A stretch of DNA of 64,000 nucleotides from JAEZDC01 sp036676415 (GTDB taxonomy: Bacteria; Bacteroidota; Bacteroidia; Chitinophagales; Chitinophagaceae), in assembly GCA_036676415.1 (NCBI GenBank), contig JAKFCX010000025.1, forward strand, positions 177,441-241,440, read 5' to 3'. Positions 16,039-25,133 of the stretch are shown in pieces (the first letter of the stretch is position 1; the number at the start of each line of letters is the position of its first letter). The notes beneath the pieces were generated by a model, which ran no database searches, had not been told where the DNA came from, and worked only from the letters and a program-made list of their open reading frames with translations. The position numbers and the translations under genes are program-made.

Positions 16039-17766
16039 ATGAAAAAACACATTTGTTTTTTAAGCTTTTTTTTATTTTGTTTTAATGTCTGGGGGCAGAG
16101 TTTTCTAACACCCTTTGAGAAAAGCAATGGTAATGAGTCAGTAACGTATTTTGAATGTATAGATTACTATAAGAAACTGGCGGCGAAATTTCCCCAATTA
16201 CAGGTGAAGACCTTTGGAAATACAGATGCCGGTTATCCATTGCATTTGATCGTATTCAGTACCGATAAAAAGTTTGATCCTGTACAATGGCATAAGCAGG
16301 GTAAGGTTGTGATGTTTATCAATAATGGCATCCATCCAGGAGAACCAGATGGCATTGATGCTTCCATGATGTTTGTAAGGGATATTGTTTCAGGAAAAAT
16401 AAAAGCCCCTTCCAATGTAGTGTTTGGATTAATACCAATCTATAATATCGGTGGAAGCCTGAACAGAAATAGTTTTTCAAGAGTGAACCAGGAAGGGCCA
16501 AACAGTTATGGTTTCAGGGGTAATGCACAGAACCTTGACCTGAACCGTGACTTTACTAAGAATGATTCGAAGAATGCAAAAACCTTTGCAGGGATATTTC
16601 ACTTTCTTGATCCTGATATTTTTATTGATAACCATGTGAGTGATGGAGCAGATTACCAACATACGATGACCTTACTCACCACACAGCACAATAAATTGGG
16701 TGGTGAGATCGGAACATTTCTCCATGATGTTTTTGAACCTGCTTTGTATAAAAGCATGGAGCAAAAGAAATGGCCAATGATCCCCTATGTGAATTTTTGG
16801 GGAGCCGATCCTGGAAATGGATGGACAGCATTCATGGATCCACCAAGATTTGGAAGTGGATATGCTGCTTTATTCCAGACGATGGCATTTGTACCCGAAA
16901 CGCATATGCTGAAACCGTTTGCAGAAAGAGTAAAAAGCACCTACGCATTGATGCAAACGATGATGGATGAAGCTGGTGTACATGCAAAAGCAATCAAAGA
17001 AAAACGAAGGGTATCAAGACAAGCAATGATGCAACAGAAAGCGTTTGTATTATCGTGGAAGATAGATTCTTCTAAAACAGATAAGATCAGTTTCCTTGGT
17101 TATGAGTCAGGACAAAAGACCAGTAAAGTAACAGGGATGGATCGTCTGTATTATGATAGAACAAAGCCTTTCACAAGACAGATAAATTTCTACAATTATT
17201 TTACTCCTGATAAGATCGTCACTAAGCCGAAAGCATACATTATTCCACAGGGATGGCATTCTGTTACAGACTTACTGAAATTGAATAATGTAAAAATGCA
17301 AAGGCTTACAAAAGATAGCTTAATTGAAGTTGAAGCATACAGGATAGAAGACTACCAGACAAGAACAAGAGCCTATGAAAAGCACTACCAACACTACAAC
17401 ACTAAAGTCAGCAGTAAAAAAGATGCAGTACTTTTTTTAAAAGGTGATTACATTATTTACACAGGACAAAAAGCTGATCGGTTTATTGTAGAGATGTTAG
17501 AGCCAACGAATGACGACAGCTATTTTGCCTGGAACTTTTTTGATGCCATACTGCAACAGAAAGAAGGTTATAGTGACTATCGCTGGGAAGATGTGGCTGC
17601 AGCTTATTTAGAGCAACATCCTGAAATAAGAGCAGAACTTGAAGAACAAAAAAAGATTGATAAGAAACTTGCTTCTGCTTCTGCACAACTGGAGTTTGTT
17701 TATAAAAGGTCGCCGTATTATGAGAAGGAGCATTTGAGGTACCCGGTGTTTAGGGTAAATCAGTAA
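16039..17766 (+). CDS. M14-family zinc carboxypeptidase, secreted
   Basis: A 575-residue protein with a signal peptide (MKKHICFLSFFLFCFNVWG). Zinc ligands are seen as His 99 and Glu 102 in GIHPGEPDG and His 199 in DNHVSDG. The general-base Glu is at about 286 in VPETHML, and the substrate segment LDLNRDF is present. These are the M14 hallmarks, in an arrangement close to the M14 family used for murein or peptide trimming. The C-terminal 230 residues form a beta-rich and then helical tail. No T9SS CTD was seen, so a periplasmic location is likely. Substrate unknown. It is divergent from a two-component system. Confidence 0.9.
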   Translation: MKKHICFLSFFLFCFNVWGQSFLTPFEKSNGNESVTYFECIDYYKKLAAKFPQLQVKTFGNTDAGYPLHLIVFSTDKKFDPVQWHKQGKVVMFINNGIHPGEPDGIDASMMFVRDIVSGKIKAPSNVVFGLIPIYNIGGSLNRNSFSRVNQEGPNSYGFRGNAQNLDLNRDFTKNDSKNAKTFAGIFHFLDPDIFIDNHVSDGADYQHTMTLLTTQHNKLGGEIGTFLHDVFEPALYKSMEQKKWPMIPYVNFWGADPGNGWTAFMDPPRFGSGYAALFQTMAFVPETHMLKPFAERVKSTYALMQTMMDEAGVHAKAIKEKRRVSRQAMMQQKAFVLSWKIDSSKTDKISFLGYESGQKTSKVTGMDRLYYDRTKPFTRQINFYNYFTPDKIVTKPKAYIIPQGWHSVTDLLKLNNVKMQRLTKDSLIEVEAYRIEDYQTRTRAYEKHYQHYNTKVSSKKDAVLFLKGDYIIYTGQKADRFIVEMLEPTNDDSYFAWNFFDAILQQKEGYSDYRWEDVAAAYLEQHPEIRAELEEQKKIDKKLASASAQLEFVYKRSPYYEKEHLRYPVFRVNQ

Positions 17767-17780
17767 CAATAACGAACAAA

Positions 17781-17814
17781 CCGTACAAGTGAGTGACACA
17801 ACGAAGCTCAATAG
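17781..17814 (+). repeat. Dispersed GTACAAG-type repeat, copy 3
   Basis: CCGTACAAGTGAGTGACACA, then ACGAAGCTCAATAG. It sits in the 63-base gap between the convergent peptidase and MFS genes. Confidence 0.8.
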
Positions 17815-17829
17815 TAGTACTACACCCTG

Positions 17830-19062
17830 CTAAATAACTTCTTCCTGTATTGTGGTAATTGCTTTGTCTTCTAAAGGATGTGTATGAATGGCCTTTGCAA
17901 TGAAAATTGCTGCGATAACCACTGCAATACTTAGATAGCCTACCCAGTTATAATGATGAATTTTATTGTCAGCACCCTGCACCACAATAAATCCTGCAAT
18001 GAGTGAAGCAAGTCCCGTGAACATCTGCTGAAAACTGCTGTTGAAACTCATGAAACTTCCTCGTTGCTCCGGATGAACCACGTTACTGATGATAGCCTGT
18101 GCAGGAATGGTTCTTCCGGTACTGAATGCAAACCAAACTCCGGTTACCATCAGCACATAATAATATTTGATGGCCGGCATATTTGTGATGAGAAATATGG
18201 TGATGAGCGATAAACCTGCAAATATGTAAAACACTTTGTGCTTGCCATATTTATCAGCCAGCTTTCCAATCATGGGTGCACTGATAAAACTGGCTATTCC
18301 GCCTACCATGTACACGAGGTTACGTTGTGTTTCATTAAACCCAACATTCAACTCCATGTATGGATTTAAAAATGGGATGATCAGGAAATGTCCCAGCATT
18401 AATGATCCGCTTAACAGCAAAGCAATCATTTGTTGTTTATTGCTCAGGATATTTTTAAGTAATTCAACAGGCTTCACATGTGCTTTATCTGCATCCAGGT
18501 GTGCAGTCATCGCCGGAAGGAATTTATTGACCAACGGAATGATAATAATGCCCAACACACCAATGAGGATAAAGGGAGCATGCCAGCTGATCTGTCCTGC
18601 CAGTATCAAACCGAAAGGAATACCAACGATCGATGCCAAAGAAAAAGCTGATAGCAATATACCCATTGCCTGTCCACGTCTTTCATAAGAAAAAGTATCG
18701 GCCACAATACTCAATACCTGTGCACCGATCAAACCACCAAACAAGCCTGCTAATATCCTTGAAGCCAGCAATAATTCATAAGTTGGTGCAATACCACAAC
18801 AGATGGTACCGATGATGAAACCAGTATAACCGAATAAGAGAATTTTCTTCCTGTCGAACCGGTCAACAAAAAAAGCAGCGATCAATCCACTTACAAAAGC
18901 ACTCAGGCTATAAGAAGCTACCACCAGGCTGAATTGTTGGGTGGATATGTTGAAATATGGCATCAGGAAATTACCTAATGGCATCATTATCATGAAGTCG
19001 AGTATATGCGTAAAATTGATGGCTGCCATCAGCAGTAACAAAATCCTTTCTTTCCAGTTCAT
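17830..19062 (-). CDS. MFS transporter, drug/sugar-efflux-like
   Basis: A 410-residue inner-membrane protein with twelve predicted hydrophobic spans. The loop between TM2 and TM3 carries DRFDRKKILL, the signature motif A of major facilitator transporters. A second similar loop, GKLADKYGKHKVFY, sits at the start of the second half. The AraJ/arabinose-efflux-like pattern MQILDFMIMMPLG is near the N terminus. The substrate cannot be told. An inverted repeat overlapping the probable -7 element upstream suggests repressor control. Confidence 0.92.
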   Translation of the reverse strand: MNWKERILLLLMAAINFTHILDFMIMMPLGNFLMPYFNISTQQFSLVVASYSLSAFVSGLIAAFFVDRFDRKKILLFGYTGFIIGTICCGIAPTYELLLASRILAGLFGGLIGAQVLSIVADTFSYERRGQAMGILLSAFSLASIVGIPFGLILAGQISWHAPFILIGVLGIIIIPLVNKFLPAMTAHLDADKAHVKPVELLKNILSNKQQMIALLLSGSLMLGHFLIIPFLNPYMELNVGFNETQRNLVYMVGGIASFISAPMIGKLADKYGKHKVFYIFAGLSLITIFLITNMPAIKYYYVLMVTGVWFAFSTGRTIPAQAIISNVVHPEQRGSFMSFNSSFQQMFTGLASLIAGFIVVQGADNKIHHYNWVGYLSIAVVIAAIFIAKAIHTHPLEDKAITTIQEEVI

Positions 19063-19067
19063 AGATG

Positions 19068-19091
19068 TTTGCCCAAAATAAAGTGGGCAAA
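19068..19091. promoter_or_regulatory. Candidate operator upstream of the MFS gene
   Basis: An 8-bp inverted repeat TTTGCCCA, an 8-base spacer, then TGGGCAAA. On the minus strand its distal arm overlaps ACCTTTG, a likely -7 element of the transporter promoter. Confidence 0.4.
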
Positions 19092-19170
19092 GGTCGTGTT
19101 TTGCCTTAGAAATATTTTTAAATATTTAATATCATTTCAGGGCTTAACAAATCAGTAATTTAGAGCAGCT

Positions 19171-20553
19171 ATGAAAAAAGTGAGTATTCTACTGGTTTTG
19201 TCTGCTGTGATTATTGCATTTGTCAGCTTTACCTATAACAATAGTGGAGAAAAACCTCAATATATCCCGGCCTCAGAACAAAGAACCGGTGATGCTGAGA
19301 AAGGTTATGATTACCTCGTGAACGGTGATTACATTAAAAGTGGTATACCCTATGGCTATTTCACTTTGCTGAATGGTAAAGACAATGATAATGTATTAAA
19401 TCGCTTAGGTAAAAATGCCAATGTAGGACCTGGTTTTACCGTGGTGAATGCATCAAACGGAGTTGAGATAGTCGCTCCAAACTGTTTGCAATGCCATGGC
19501 GATAATTTTGAAGGCCAGTTTATTCTTGGACTTGGAAATACCACGATCGATTTCAGCAATGTATCCAGTGCAAATAATTTCAAGAATAATGCTGCACTGA
19601 AAGTGATGCAGACGATCTCTCCCAAACAATACGAAGCAGCCTATTCAATGATCCGGTCTTTCAACACTGTTTATCCTCTGATGGAAACAGAAGTAAGAGG
19701 TGTGAATGCTGCAGACCGATTGGCTACCTTACTTGTTGCTCACAGGGATCCGATAACATTACAATGGACCGATACACCAATTCTCCAGATTCCAAAAGAA
19801 GTAATTCCTACAGATGTGCCTGCATGGTGGATGCTGAAGAAGAAGAATGCCATGTTCTATAATGGATTTGGCAGGGGTGATTTTGCACAGTTCATGATGC
19901 TGAGCAATATTCTTACGACTTCCGATACCACTGAAGCAATATCTGTCTCCAAGCATTTTGGTGATGTGCTCGCTTACATCAAATCAATAGAAGCACCGAA
20001 ATATCCAAAGCAGGTTGATGCATCACTGGCGAAAGAAGGAGAAACAATCTTCATCAATAATTGCAGCACTTGCCATGGCAGTTATGGTGCAGATGAAAGC
20101 TATCCGAATCTGTTAATACCGATGTCGATCATTCAAACAGATTCAATGCTGGTGAAAGCCAATCACCAGAATCCGCAATTCATTGACTGGTTCAATAAAA
20201 GCTGGTTTGCAAAGGGAAATAATCCTGCTCAACTGGTTCCTGCAAACGGATATGTGGCACCTCCTTTAGATGGTGTATGGATCACAGCTCCATATTTGCA
20301 CAATGGTTCTGTACCGACAGTAGAAGCCGTGCTGAACAGCAAGATCCGTCCCACATACTGGGAAAGAAATTTTAACGATCCACAGTACGATTACCAAAAA
20401 CTGGGATGGGTACATGAAGAAAAAACAAAGCCAACTCCGAAGAAAACATACAATACGAAACTGCCGGGATATGGTAATCATGGACATACATTCGGAGATC
20501 ATCTGTCTGATAAAGAGCGAAAAGCGGTGATAGAATATTTAAAAACCTTGTAA
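19171..20553 (+). CDS. Di-haem c-type cytochrome, exported
   Basis: A 460-residue protein with an N-terminal signal/anchor (VSILLVLSAVIIAFVSF). Two haem-binding motifs are visible: CLQCHGDN at about residue 108 and CSTCHGSYG at about residue 295. The ends of the haem domains include APYLHNGSVPTV, the conserved distal loop of cytochrome c domains. A helical segment rich in Met and His lies between the two domains. Likely periplasmic electron transfer or a peroxidase/dehydrogenase-like role. No obvious enzymatic partner is adjacent. Confidence 0.85.
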   Translation: MKKVSILLVLSAVIIAFVSFTYNNSGEKPQYIPASEQRTGDAEKGYDYLVNGDYIKSGIPYGYFTLLNGKDNDNVLNRLGKNANVGPGFTVVNASNGVEIVAPNCLQCHGDNFEGQFILGLGNTTIDFSNVSSANNFKNNAALKVMQTISPKQYEAAYSMIRSFNTVYPLMETEVRGVNAADRLATLLVAHRDPITLQWTDTPILQIPKEVIPTDVPAWWMLKKKNAMFYNGFGRGDFAQFMMLSNILTTSDTTEAISVSKHFGDVLAYIKSIEAPKYPKQVDASLAKEGETIFINNCSTCHGSYGADESYPNLLIPMSIIQTDSMLVKANHQNPQFIDWFNKSWFAKGNNPAQLVPANGYVAPPLDGVWITAPYLHNGSVPTVEAVLNSKIRPTYWERNFNDPQYDYQKLGWVHEEKTKPTPKKTYNTKLPGYGNHGHTFGDHLSDKERKAVIEYLKTL

Positions 20554-20585
20554 GCCAGCTGCTGGTTCTTAAAGCATCGTTCCTT

Positions 20586-20605
20586 GCCCCGATAGCTATC
20601 GGGGC
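20586..20605. repeat. Perfect 20-bp palindrome
   Basis: GCCCCGATAGCTATCGGGGC is fully self-complementary. It lies 33 bases after the cytochrome stop. No T run follows, so it is a poor terminator; it resembles a highly iterated palindrome. Confidence 0.7.
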
Positions 20606-20740
20606 TCAGTTCTCAGTTCCATTTTCATAGCATCAATTCTTTTTAGCATTCATTACTGAACCATTATACAACTATGTGGTTATGCTGTTGCTTTGGTTCA
20701 ACCTTTGCATAAGTGTTAGCGGGAAGTAAAATAAGTGGTT

Positions 20741-21319
20741 ATGGAGTATTTGCAATTGGTGGTGTATTTTTTACTGTTGTTTGGATCAGGTTACTGGCTG
20801 TATTCCATTTATCTCCGGAAAACCGGTTCAGTACCTTCAAAGACCAGGAAATATGTTATCATCGTTTTCATTGGATACATTGCTGCATTATTAGCTTTAA
20901 CGATCATTCCATCAGAAAGATTCAGTCTTAACACCAGCATCACACTCACCAATTATATACCGGTGATCAATAGCTATAAGCGCTATGCAATGGTTACCTA
21001 TTTCGAGAACCATTTAGGCATAAAAATGTTCTGGCAGAACTTTATTGGAAACATCATCATGTTCATTCCGATGGGTGGCTTTTTACTCCTGCTTTTCAGG
21101 AAGCGTTTTAGAACTGTGATAGCAATCGCTTTTATGGCTTCGTCCTGTATTGAGCTCACACAACTCTTTTTTCACCTGTTTGGCTATTACCGGTTTATTG
21201 ATGTAGATGATGTACTGCTGAATACCTTCGGTGCAGGCATTGGATATATCGCTTCTGCTTTGTACCTGAAATATTCAAGGTTTAAGAACCATTTATCGCT
21301 GATCACCCTTAGGTATTGA
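20741..21319 (+). CDS. VanZ-family membrane protein
   Basis: A 192-residue protein with about five hydrophobic spans. The VanZ-like core is visible as NFIGNIIMFIPMGGFLLLL, SSCIELTQLFF and RFIDVDDVLLNTFGAGIGY. The latter pair (E-x-x-Q and DxDDVLLNTxG) is typical of the family. The founding member gives low-level teicoplanin resistance, but most homologues have no known role. I chose the ATG at 20741; a GTG lies 6 bases upstream. A short gap (45 bases) leads to the deaminase gene. Confidence 0.88.
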   Translation: MEYLQLVVYFLLLFGSGYWLYSIYLRKTGSVPSKTRKYVIIVFIGYIAALLALTIIPSERFSLNTSITLTNYIPVINSYKRYAMVTYFENHLGIKMFWQNFIGNIIMFIPMGGFLLLLFRKRFRTVIAIAFMASSCIELTQLFFHLFGYYRFIDVDDVLLNTFGAGIGYIASALYLKYSRFKNHLSLITLRY

Positions 21320-21364
21320 ATTCGCTTTTAGTCTACCAGCTAATCAAATCCGTACTTTTAACAG

Positions 21365-21802
21365 ATGGATAAATTCTTAGAAGCAGCCATCGCCGAAGCA
21401 AAAACCGGTCTTGCAGAAGGTGGTATTCCTATCGGTTCGGTGATTGTACATAACGGTAAAATAATTGGCCGTGGACATAACAAACGGATCCAGCAAAACA
21501 GTGTGGTACTGCATGGAGAAATGGATGCTTTTGAAAATGCAGGAAGGCAAAAAGCATCAATATATAAAGAATGTATTTTATATACAACACTCTCGCCTTG
21601 CCCTATGTGTACAGGAGCAATTTTGCTGTACGGCATTCCAAAAGTGATCATTGGTGAGAATAAAACTTTCCTGGGTGCTGAAGCTTTATTACAACAATAT
21701 GGTGTTGAAGTGATCGTTGTAAATAACGATGAGTGCATTAGAATGATGGAAGAATTTATTAAGGCAAAGCCGGAATTATGGAATGAGGATATTGGGGTAT
21801 GA
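21365..21802 (+). CDS. Cytosine deaminase, Fcy1-like (CDA superfamily)
   Basis: A 145-residue zinc deaminase. The zinc/catalytic set is His 50 and Glu 52 in HGEMDAFENAG, and Cys 79 and Cys 82 in SPCPMCTGA. The pattern LHGE..ENAGR, ILYTTLSPCPMCTGAILLYGIPK, VIIGENKTF and a C terminus ending EDIGV corresponds along the whole length to yeast cytosine deaminase Fcy1 as I remember it, with catalytic residues offset by a constant 12. Predicted reaction: cytosine to uracil, in pyrimidine salvage. Guanine deaminase or tRNA adenosine deaminase look less likely because of the C terminus. It overlaps the helicase start by 4 bases (ATGA). Confidence 0.85.
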   Translation: MDKFLEAAIAEAKTGLAEGGIPIGSVIVHNGKIIGRGHNKRIQQNSVVLHGEMDAFENAGRQKASIYKECILYTTLSPCPMCTGAILLYGIPKVIIGENKTFLGAEALLQQYGVEVIVVNNDECIRMMEEFIKAKPELWNEDIGV

Positions 21803-24294
21803 GCAAGTTAAATGAAACTCCGGGTTTTAAAGTCATTGATCAATGGCTAAAACAAAAGCAATTCTCCGCATTTGAATTCCAGGAAGAATCTTGGCAGCAT
21901 ATCATCGATGGCAACAGTGGATTGGTAAATGCACCTACCGGTTTTGGGAAAACATTCTCTGTGTTTCTCGGTGCTGTGATACAGTTCATCAACGATCATC
22001 CGAAAGATTATCAGTCCAAAAAAAAGAATGGCTTACGATTGATATGGATCACTCCATTAAGAGCATTGGCTAAAGACATTGGCCGTGCCATGGAAGAGGT
22101 GATCCACGAACTTGGCATGCAGTGGCAGGTCGGCATCAGGAATGGTGATACAGACCTTTCTGAAAGAGCAAAGCAAAGACGCAATATGCCAGAGGTGATC
22201 ATCATCACCCCTGAGAGTTTACATCTGCTGCTCGCTTTAAAAGGTTATCCTGATTTCTTTAATAATCTACGCATCATTGCTGTTGATGAATGGCATGAGT
22301 TGCTTGGCAGTAAACGTGGTGTACAGGTAGAACTGGCCATATCACGAATCGTTGCCTGCAACTCCAAACTCCAAATTTCAAACTCCAAATTATCTGTCTG
22401 GGGCATCTCAGCTACCATCGGTAATCTTGATGAAGCCAAAGATGTACTGATCGCTTCTTTAAGTTCCAAACAAAAAAAGAAAGCAACGATCGTTAAAGCC
22501 AAACTACATAAACCCATCGAGATCATTTCAATCATTCCGGAAGAGATAGAGAAATATCCCTGGGCAGGACATATGGGAATCAGGCTTGCCGAAAGAGTTG
22601 TTCCTATTATCGAACAAAGTAATACCACGCTCATCTTCATCAACACAAGAGGCATGAGTGAAACCTGGTACCAGAAACTATTAAACATTGCTCCACAGTT
22701 AGCCGGTGTGCTGGCATTGCATCATGGAAGTATAGAACATGAATTAAGGGTTTGGGTAGAAGAAGCATTGCATGCACAAAAATTAAAAGCGGTTGTGTGT
22801 ACAGCCAGTCTTGATCTTGGTGTTGATTTTCGCCCGGTTGATACCGTTATCCAGGTTGGCTCTCCAAAAGGTGTTGCGAGGTTCTTACAAAGAGCCGGAA
22901 GAAGTGGTCACAGGCCTGGTGAAATAAGCAAGATCTATTTTCTTCCAACCCATTCCCTCGAATTGGTTGAGGCTGCAGCAATCAAACAAGCCATTAAAGA
23001 AGAAGTGATAGAGAGCAAACAACCGATGTTGTTGTGTTATGATGTATTGATTCAATATCTCTGTACACTGGCTATCGGGGAAGGATTTATTCCTGCTGAT
23101 ATCTACAAAGAAATAAAAACCACTTATTGCTATTCGGAGATCACTGAAGAAGAATGGCAACAGGCTTTGCATCACATTACCAATGGTGGAATCGCTTTGC
23201 AACAATATGATGAATACAAAAAGGTTGAGGTAATTGATGGAGTATATAAAATAAAGAATCGCAGAATTGCCATGCGGCATCGTTTACATATCGGCACCAT
23301 TGTAAGTGATCCTATGTTGAAAGTACGATTGCTGAGTGGTAAATTCCTGGGTATTATTGAAGAGTGGTTTATCAGCCGGTTAGAACCAGGAGATGTTTTC
23401 ACTTTAGCAGGAAGAAATCTTGAACTGGTGATGATGAAGGATATGGATGTAGTGGTGAAACCATCCAATGCAAAAAAATCTATTGTACCGAGCTGGCAGG
23501 GAGGAAGAGTTCCATTGTCGACCAACCTCGGCACAATGTTGAGAAAAACATTTGATCATGCACTTTCTAAAAAAGCAAAGAAAATCGAGTTAACTGTACT
23601 GCTTCCTTTATTCGAACTGCAGGAAAAGCTTTCGCATATTCCCAAGGCAAATGAATTGCTGATCGAACACATAGAAACAAAGGATGGTTTTCACTTATTC
23701 GTTTATCCATTTGAAGGAAGGTTAGTACATGAGGCACTCGCTGCATTACTGGCTTATCGCATCAGCAGGATCACGCCTATTACTTTTTCGATTGCCATGA
23801 ATGATTATGGATTTGAATTACTCAGCGATCAGCCGATACCTGTTGATGATACCAACGTGTATGATCTTTTTAGTACCGATGACCTGTTGAATGATATTCA
23901 GCGAAGCGTAAACTCTGTTGAAATGGCCAAACGAAAATTCAGGGATGTAGCTGTGATTGGTGGATTGATCTTCCAGGGATATCCAGGTGAACATAAAAAA
24001 GCAAGGCATACACAAGCCTCAGCATCATTGATATTCCAGGTGCTGGCTGAATACGAACCCAATAGCATCTTACTAAGACAGGCTTACCAGGAAGTATTTG
24101 ACCAGCAAATGCAGGAACAGCGTTTGAGAGATTTTTTATCGAGGATGGAAAAGACCAAAGTTGTTATCACTGTTCCCGAAAGATTGACACCTTTTTGTTT
24201 CCCGATAAAAGTAGACAGCATGCGGGAAAATCTTTCTTCTGAAAAACTGGAAGACAGGGTGCGAAAGATGCAAAATCAATTGGATAAATCTTAA
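21799..24294 (+). CDS. Lhr-type ATP-dependent helicase (ligase-associated DEXH-box family)
   Basis: An 831-residue SF2 helicase. Walker A is NAPTGFGKT (about 44-52) and the DEXH box is DEWH (163-166). Motif III is SATIG at about 204-208, and motif VI is QRAGRSGHRPGE. The region after the helicase core (winged helix plus DUF4175/Lhr-C-like module) matches Lhr-core proteins. In many bacteria this family sits next to an ATP-dependent DNA ligase and a metallophosphoesterase involved in DNA damage response; neither is in this window. A simple-sequence insertion at 187-199 (CNSKLQISNSKLS) lies between motifs II and III. It is translationally coupled to the cytosine deaminase. Confidence 0.9.
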   Translation: MSKLNETPGFKVIDQWLKQKQFSAFEFQEESWQHIIDGNSGLVNAPTGFGKTFSVFLGAVIQFINDHPKDYQSKKKNGLRLIWITPLRALAKDIGRAMEEVIHELGMQWQVGIRNGDTDLSERAKQRRNMPEVIIITPESLHLLLALKGYPDFFNNLRIIAVDEWHELLGSKRGVQVELAISRIVACNSKLQISNSKLSVWGISATIGNLDEAKDVLIASLSSKQKKKATIVKAKLHKPIEIISIIPEEIEKYPWAGHMGIRLAERVVPIIEQSNTTLIFINTRGMSETWYQKLLNIAPQLAGVLALHHGSIEHELRVWVEEALHAQKLKAVVCTASLDLGVDFRPVDTVIQVGSPKGVARFLQRAGRSGHRPGEISKIYFLPTHSLELVEAAAIKQAIKEEVIESKQPMLLCYDVLIQYLCTLAIGEGFIPADIYKEIKTTYCYSEITEEEWQQALHHITNGGIALQQYDEYKKVEVIDGVYKIKNRRIAMRHRLHIGTIVSDPMLKVRLLSGKFLGIIEEWFISRLEPGDVFTLAGRNLELVMMKDMDVVVKPSNAKKSIVPSWQGGRVPLSTNLGTMLRKTFDHALSKKAKKIELTVLLPLFELQEKLSHIPKANELLIEHIETKDGFHLFVYPFEGRLVHEALAALLAYRISRITPITFSIAMNDYGFELLSDQPIPVDDTNVYDLFSTDDLLNDIQRSVNSVEMAKRKFRDVAVIGGLIFQGYPGEHKKARHTQASASLIFQVLAEYEPNSILLRQAYQEVFDQQMQEQRLRDFLSRMEKTKVVITVPERLTPFCFPIKVDSMRENLSSEKLEDRVRKMQNQLDKS
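22360..22392. repeat. Degenerate AACTCCAA repeat inside the helicase gene
   Basis: Three units of AACTCCAA(A) separated by ATTTC occur in frame. They encode NSKLQISNSKL between helicase motifs II and III, in an insertion-like position. Confidence 0.65.
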
Positions 24295-24316
24295 TTTCAT
24301 TTATAAATTCTTTATC

Positions 24317-24811
24317 ATGGCAAAAGCTGCTGCAAAGACATCGGCTTCCAAAAATGCTGCCTCAACAACAAAGAAACCTGCAAGACGAACAGAAGCAAAA
24401 CCAATTAAGTACGCTGATAAATCTGCAGGCCAACCGGAGTTGATCCCCATTTTTAATACACTGGTAAAACTGATGGAACCTTTTGCAAAAGGATCAATGA
24501 AAAAATCGGGTGGAAAAGAAGGACAGTTTGGATTAACATCAAAAAAAACCGTGGAGATAGCACCGGGTAAAAAAATGGAAGAGGTTTGGTTCAGTGGATT
24601 GCTGATACAAAAAGGTTATGTTGGTTTTTATTTTATGCCCGTTTATGATACACCGGAATTAAAAGGTGAATTGCATCCTGAATTATTAAAATGCCTGAAG
24701 GGAAAATCCTGTTTTCATATTAAAAAAATGGATGAAACCGTAGCGGCGCATGTGAAAGAAGCTTTGCAGAAAGGTTATAATCTGTACAAAAAGAAAGGCT
24801 GGATCAGTTAA
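24317..24811 (+). CDS. DUF1801-like protein with a basic N-terminal tail
   Basis: A 164-residue protein. The first 40 residues are Lys/Ala/Ser/Thr-rich and likely disordered, like DNA-binding tails. The body ends with LHPELLKCLKGKSCFHIKKMDE and LQKGYNLYKKKGWIS, which fit the DUF1801 (YdhG-like) fold; these are small proteins of unsettled function. It starts 22 bases after the helicase stop and is followed closely by two small membrane-protein genes, so it may belong to the same transcript. Confidence 0.72.
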   Translation: MAKAAAKTSASKNAASTTKKPARRTEAKPIKYADKSAGQPELIPIFNTLVKLMEPFAKGSMKKSGGKEGQFGLTSKKTVEIAPGKKMEEVWFSGLLIQKGYVGFYFMPVYDTPELKGELHPELLKCLKGKSCFHIKKMDETVAAHVKEALQKGYNLYKKKGWIS

Positions 24812-24821
24812 TTTTATAGAG

Positions 24822-25133
24822 ATGAAGAGATATCTACCCTCCCTTATCTGGACAATTGCGCTAACCGCTTTATTCTTTATGGATTCAGGTGCAACAACTT
24901 CACTATGCCTGTTCAAATTTGCAGGCTTTGAATCTTGCTGGGGCTGTGGTATTGGTCATTCTATTCACCATACATTACATTTTCAGCTTACAGAAGCGGT
25001 AAAACATCATTGGCTGGGTATTCCTTCTACCGTAGCTTTGGTGTGGCTTATTATTCGCCCGTTTATTTACCAACATACCCCATATGAACCAGCAACAACA
25101 AATACTAACAATGTCGGGCCTTCAACCCAATGA
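24822..25133 (+). CDS. DUF2752-like small membrane protein
   Basis: A 103-residue protein with a hydrophobic N-terminal span (LIWTIALTALFF), the loop GFESCWGCGIGHSIHHTL and a second span (STVALVWLIIRPFIY). DUF2752 proteins carry a CPxCGxTR-like loop in the same place; here it is CWGCGIGHS. It is probably an inner-membrane protein of unknown function. The last 50 bases overlap the start of the TM2 gene, and its start is 10 bases after the DUF1801 stop. Confidence 0.7.
   Translation: MKRYLPSLIWTIALTALFFMDSGATTSLCLFKFAGFESCWGCGIGHSIHHTLHFQLTEAVKHHWLGIPSTVALVWLIIRPFIYQHTPYEPATTNTNNVGPSTQ

Noticed and set aside
20586..20605. Terminator of the di-haem cytochrome gene
   Set aside because: The palindrome has no following T run on either strand.
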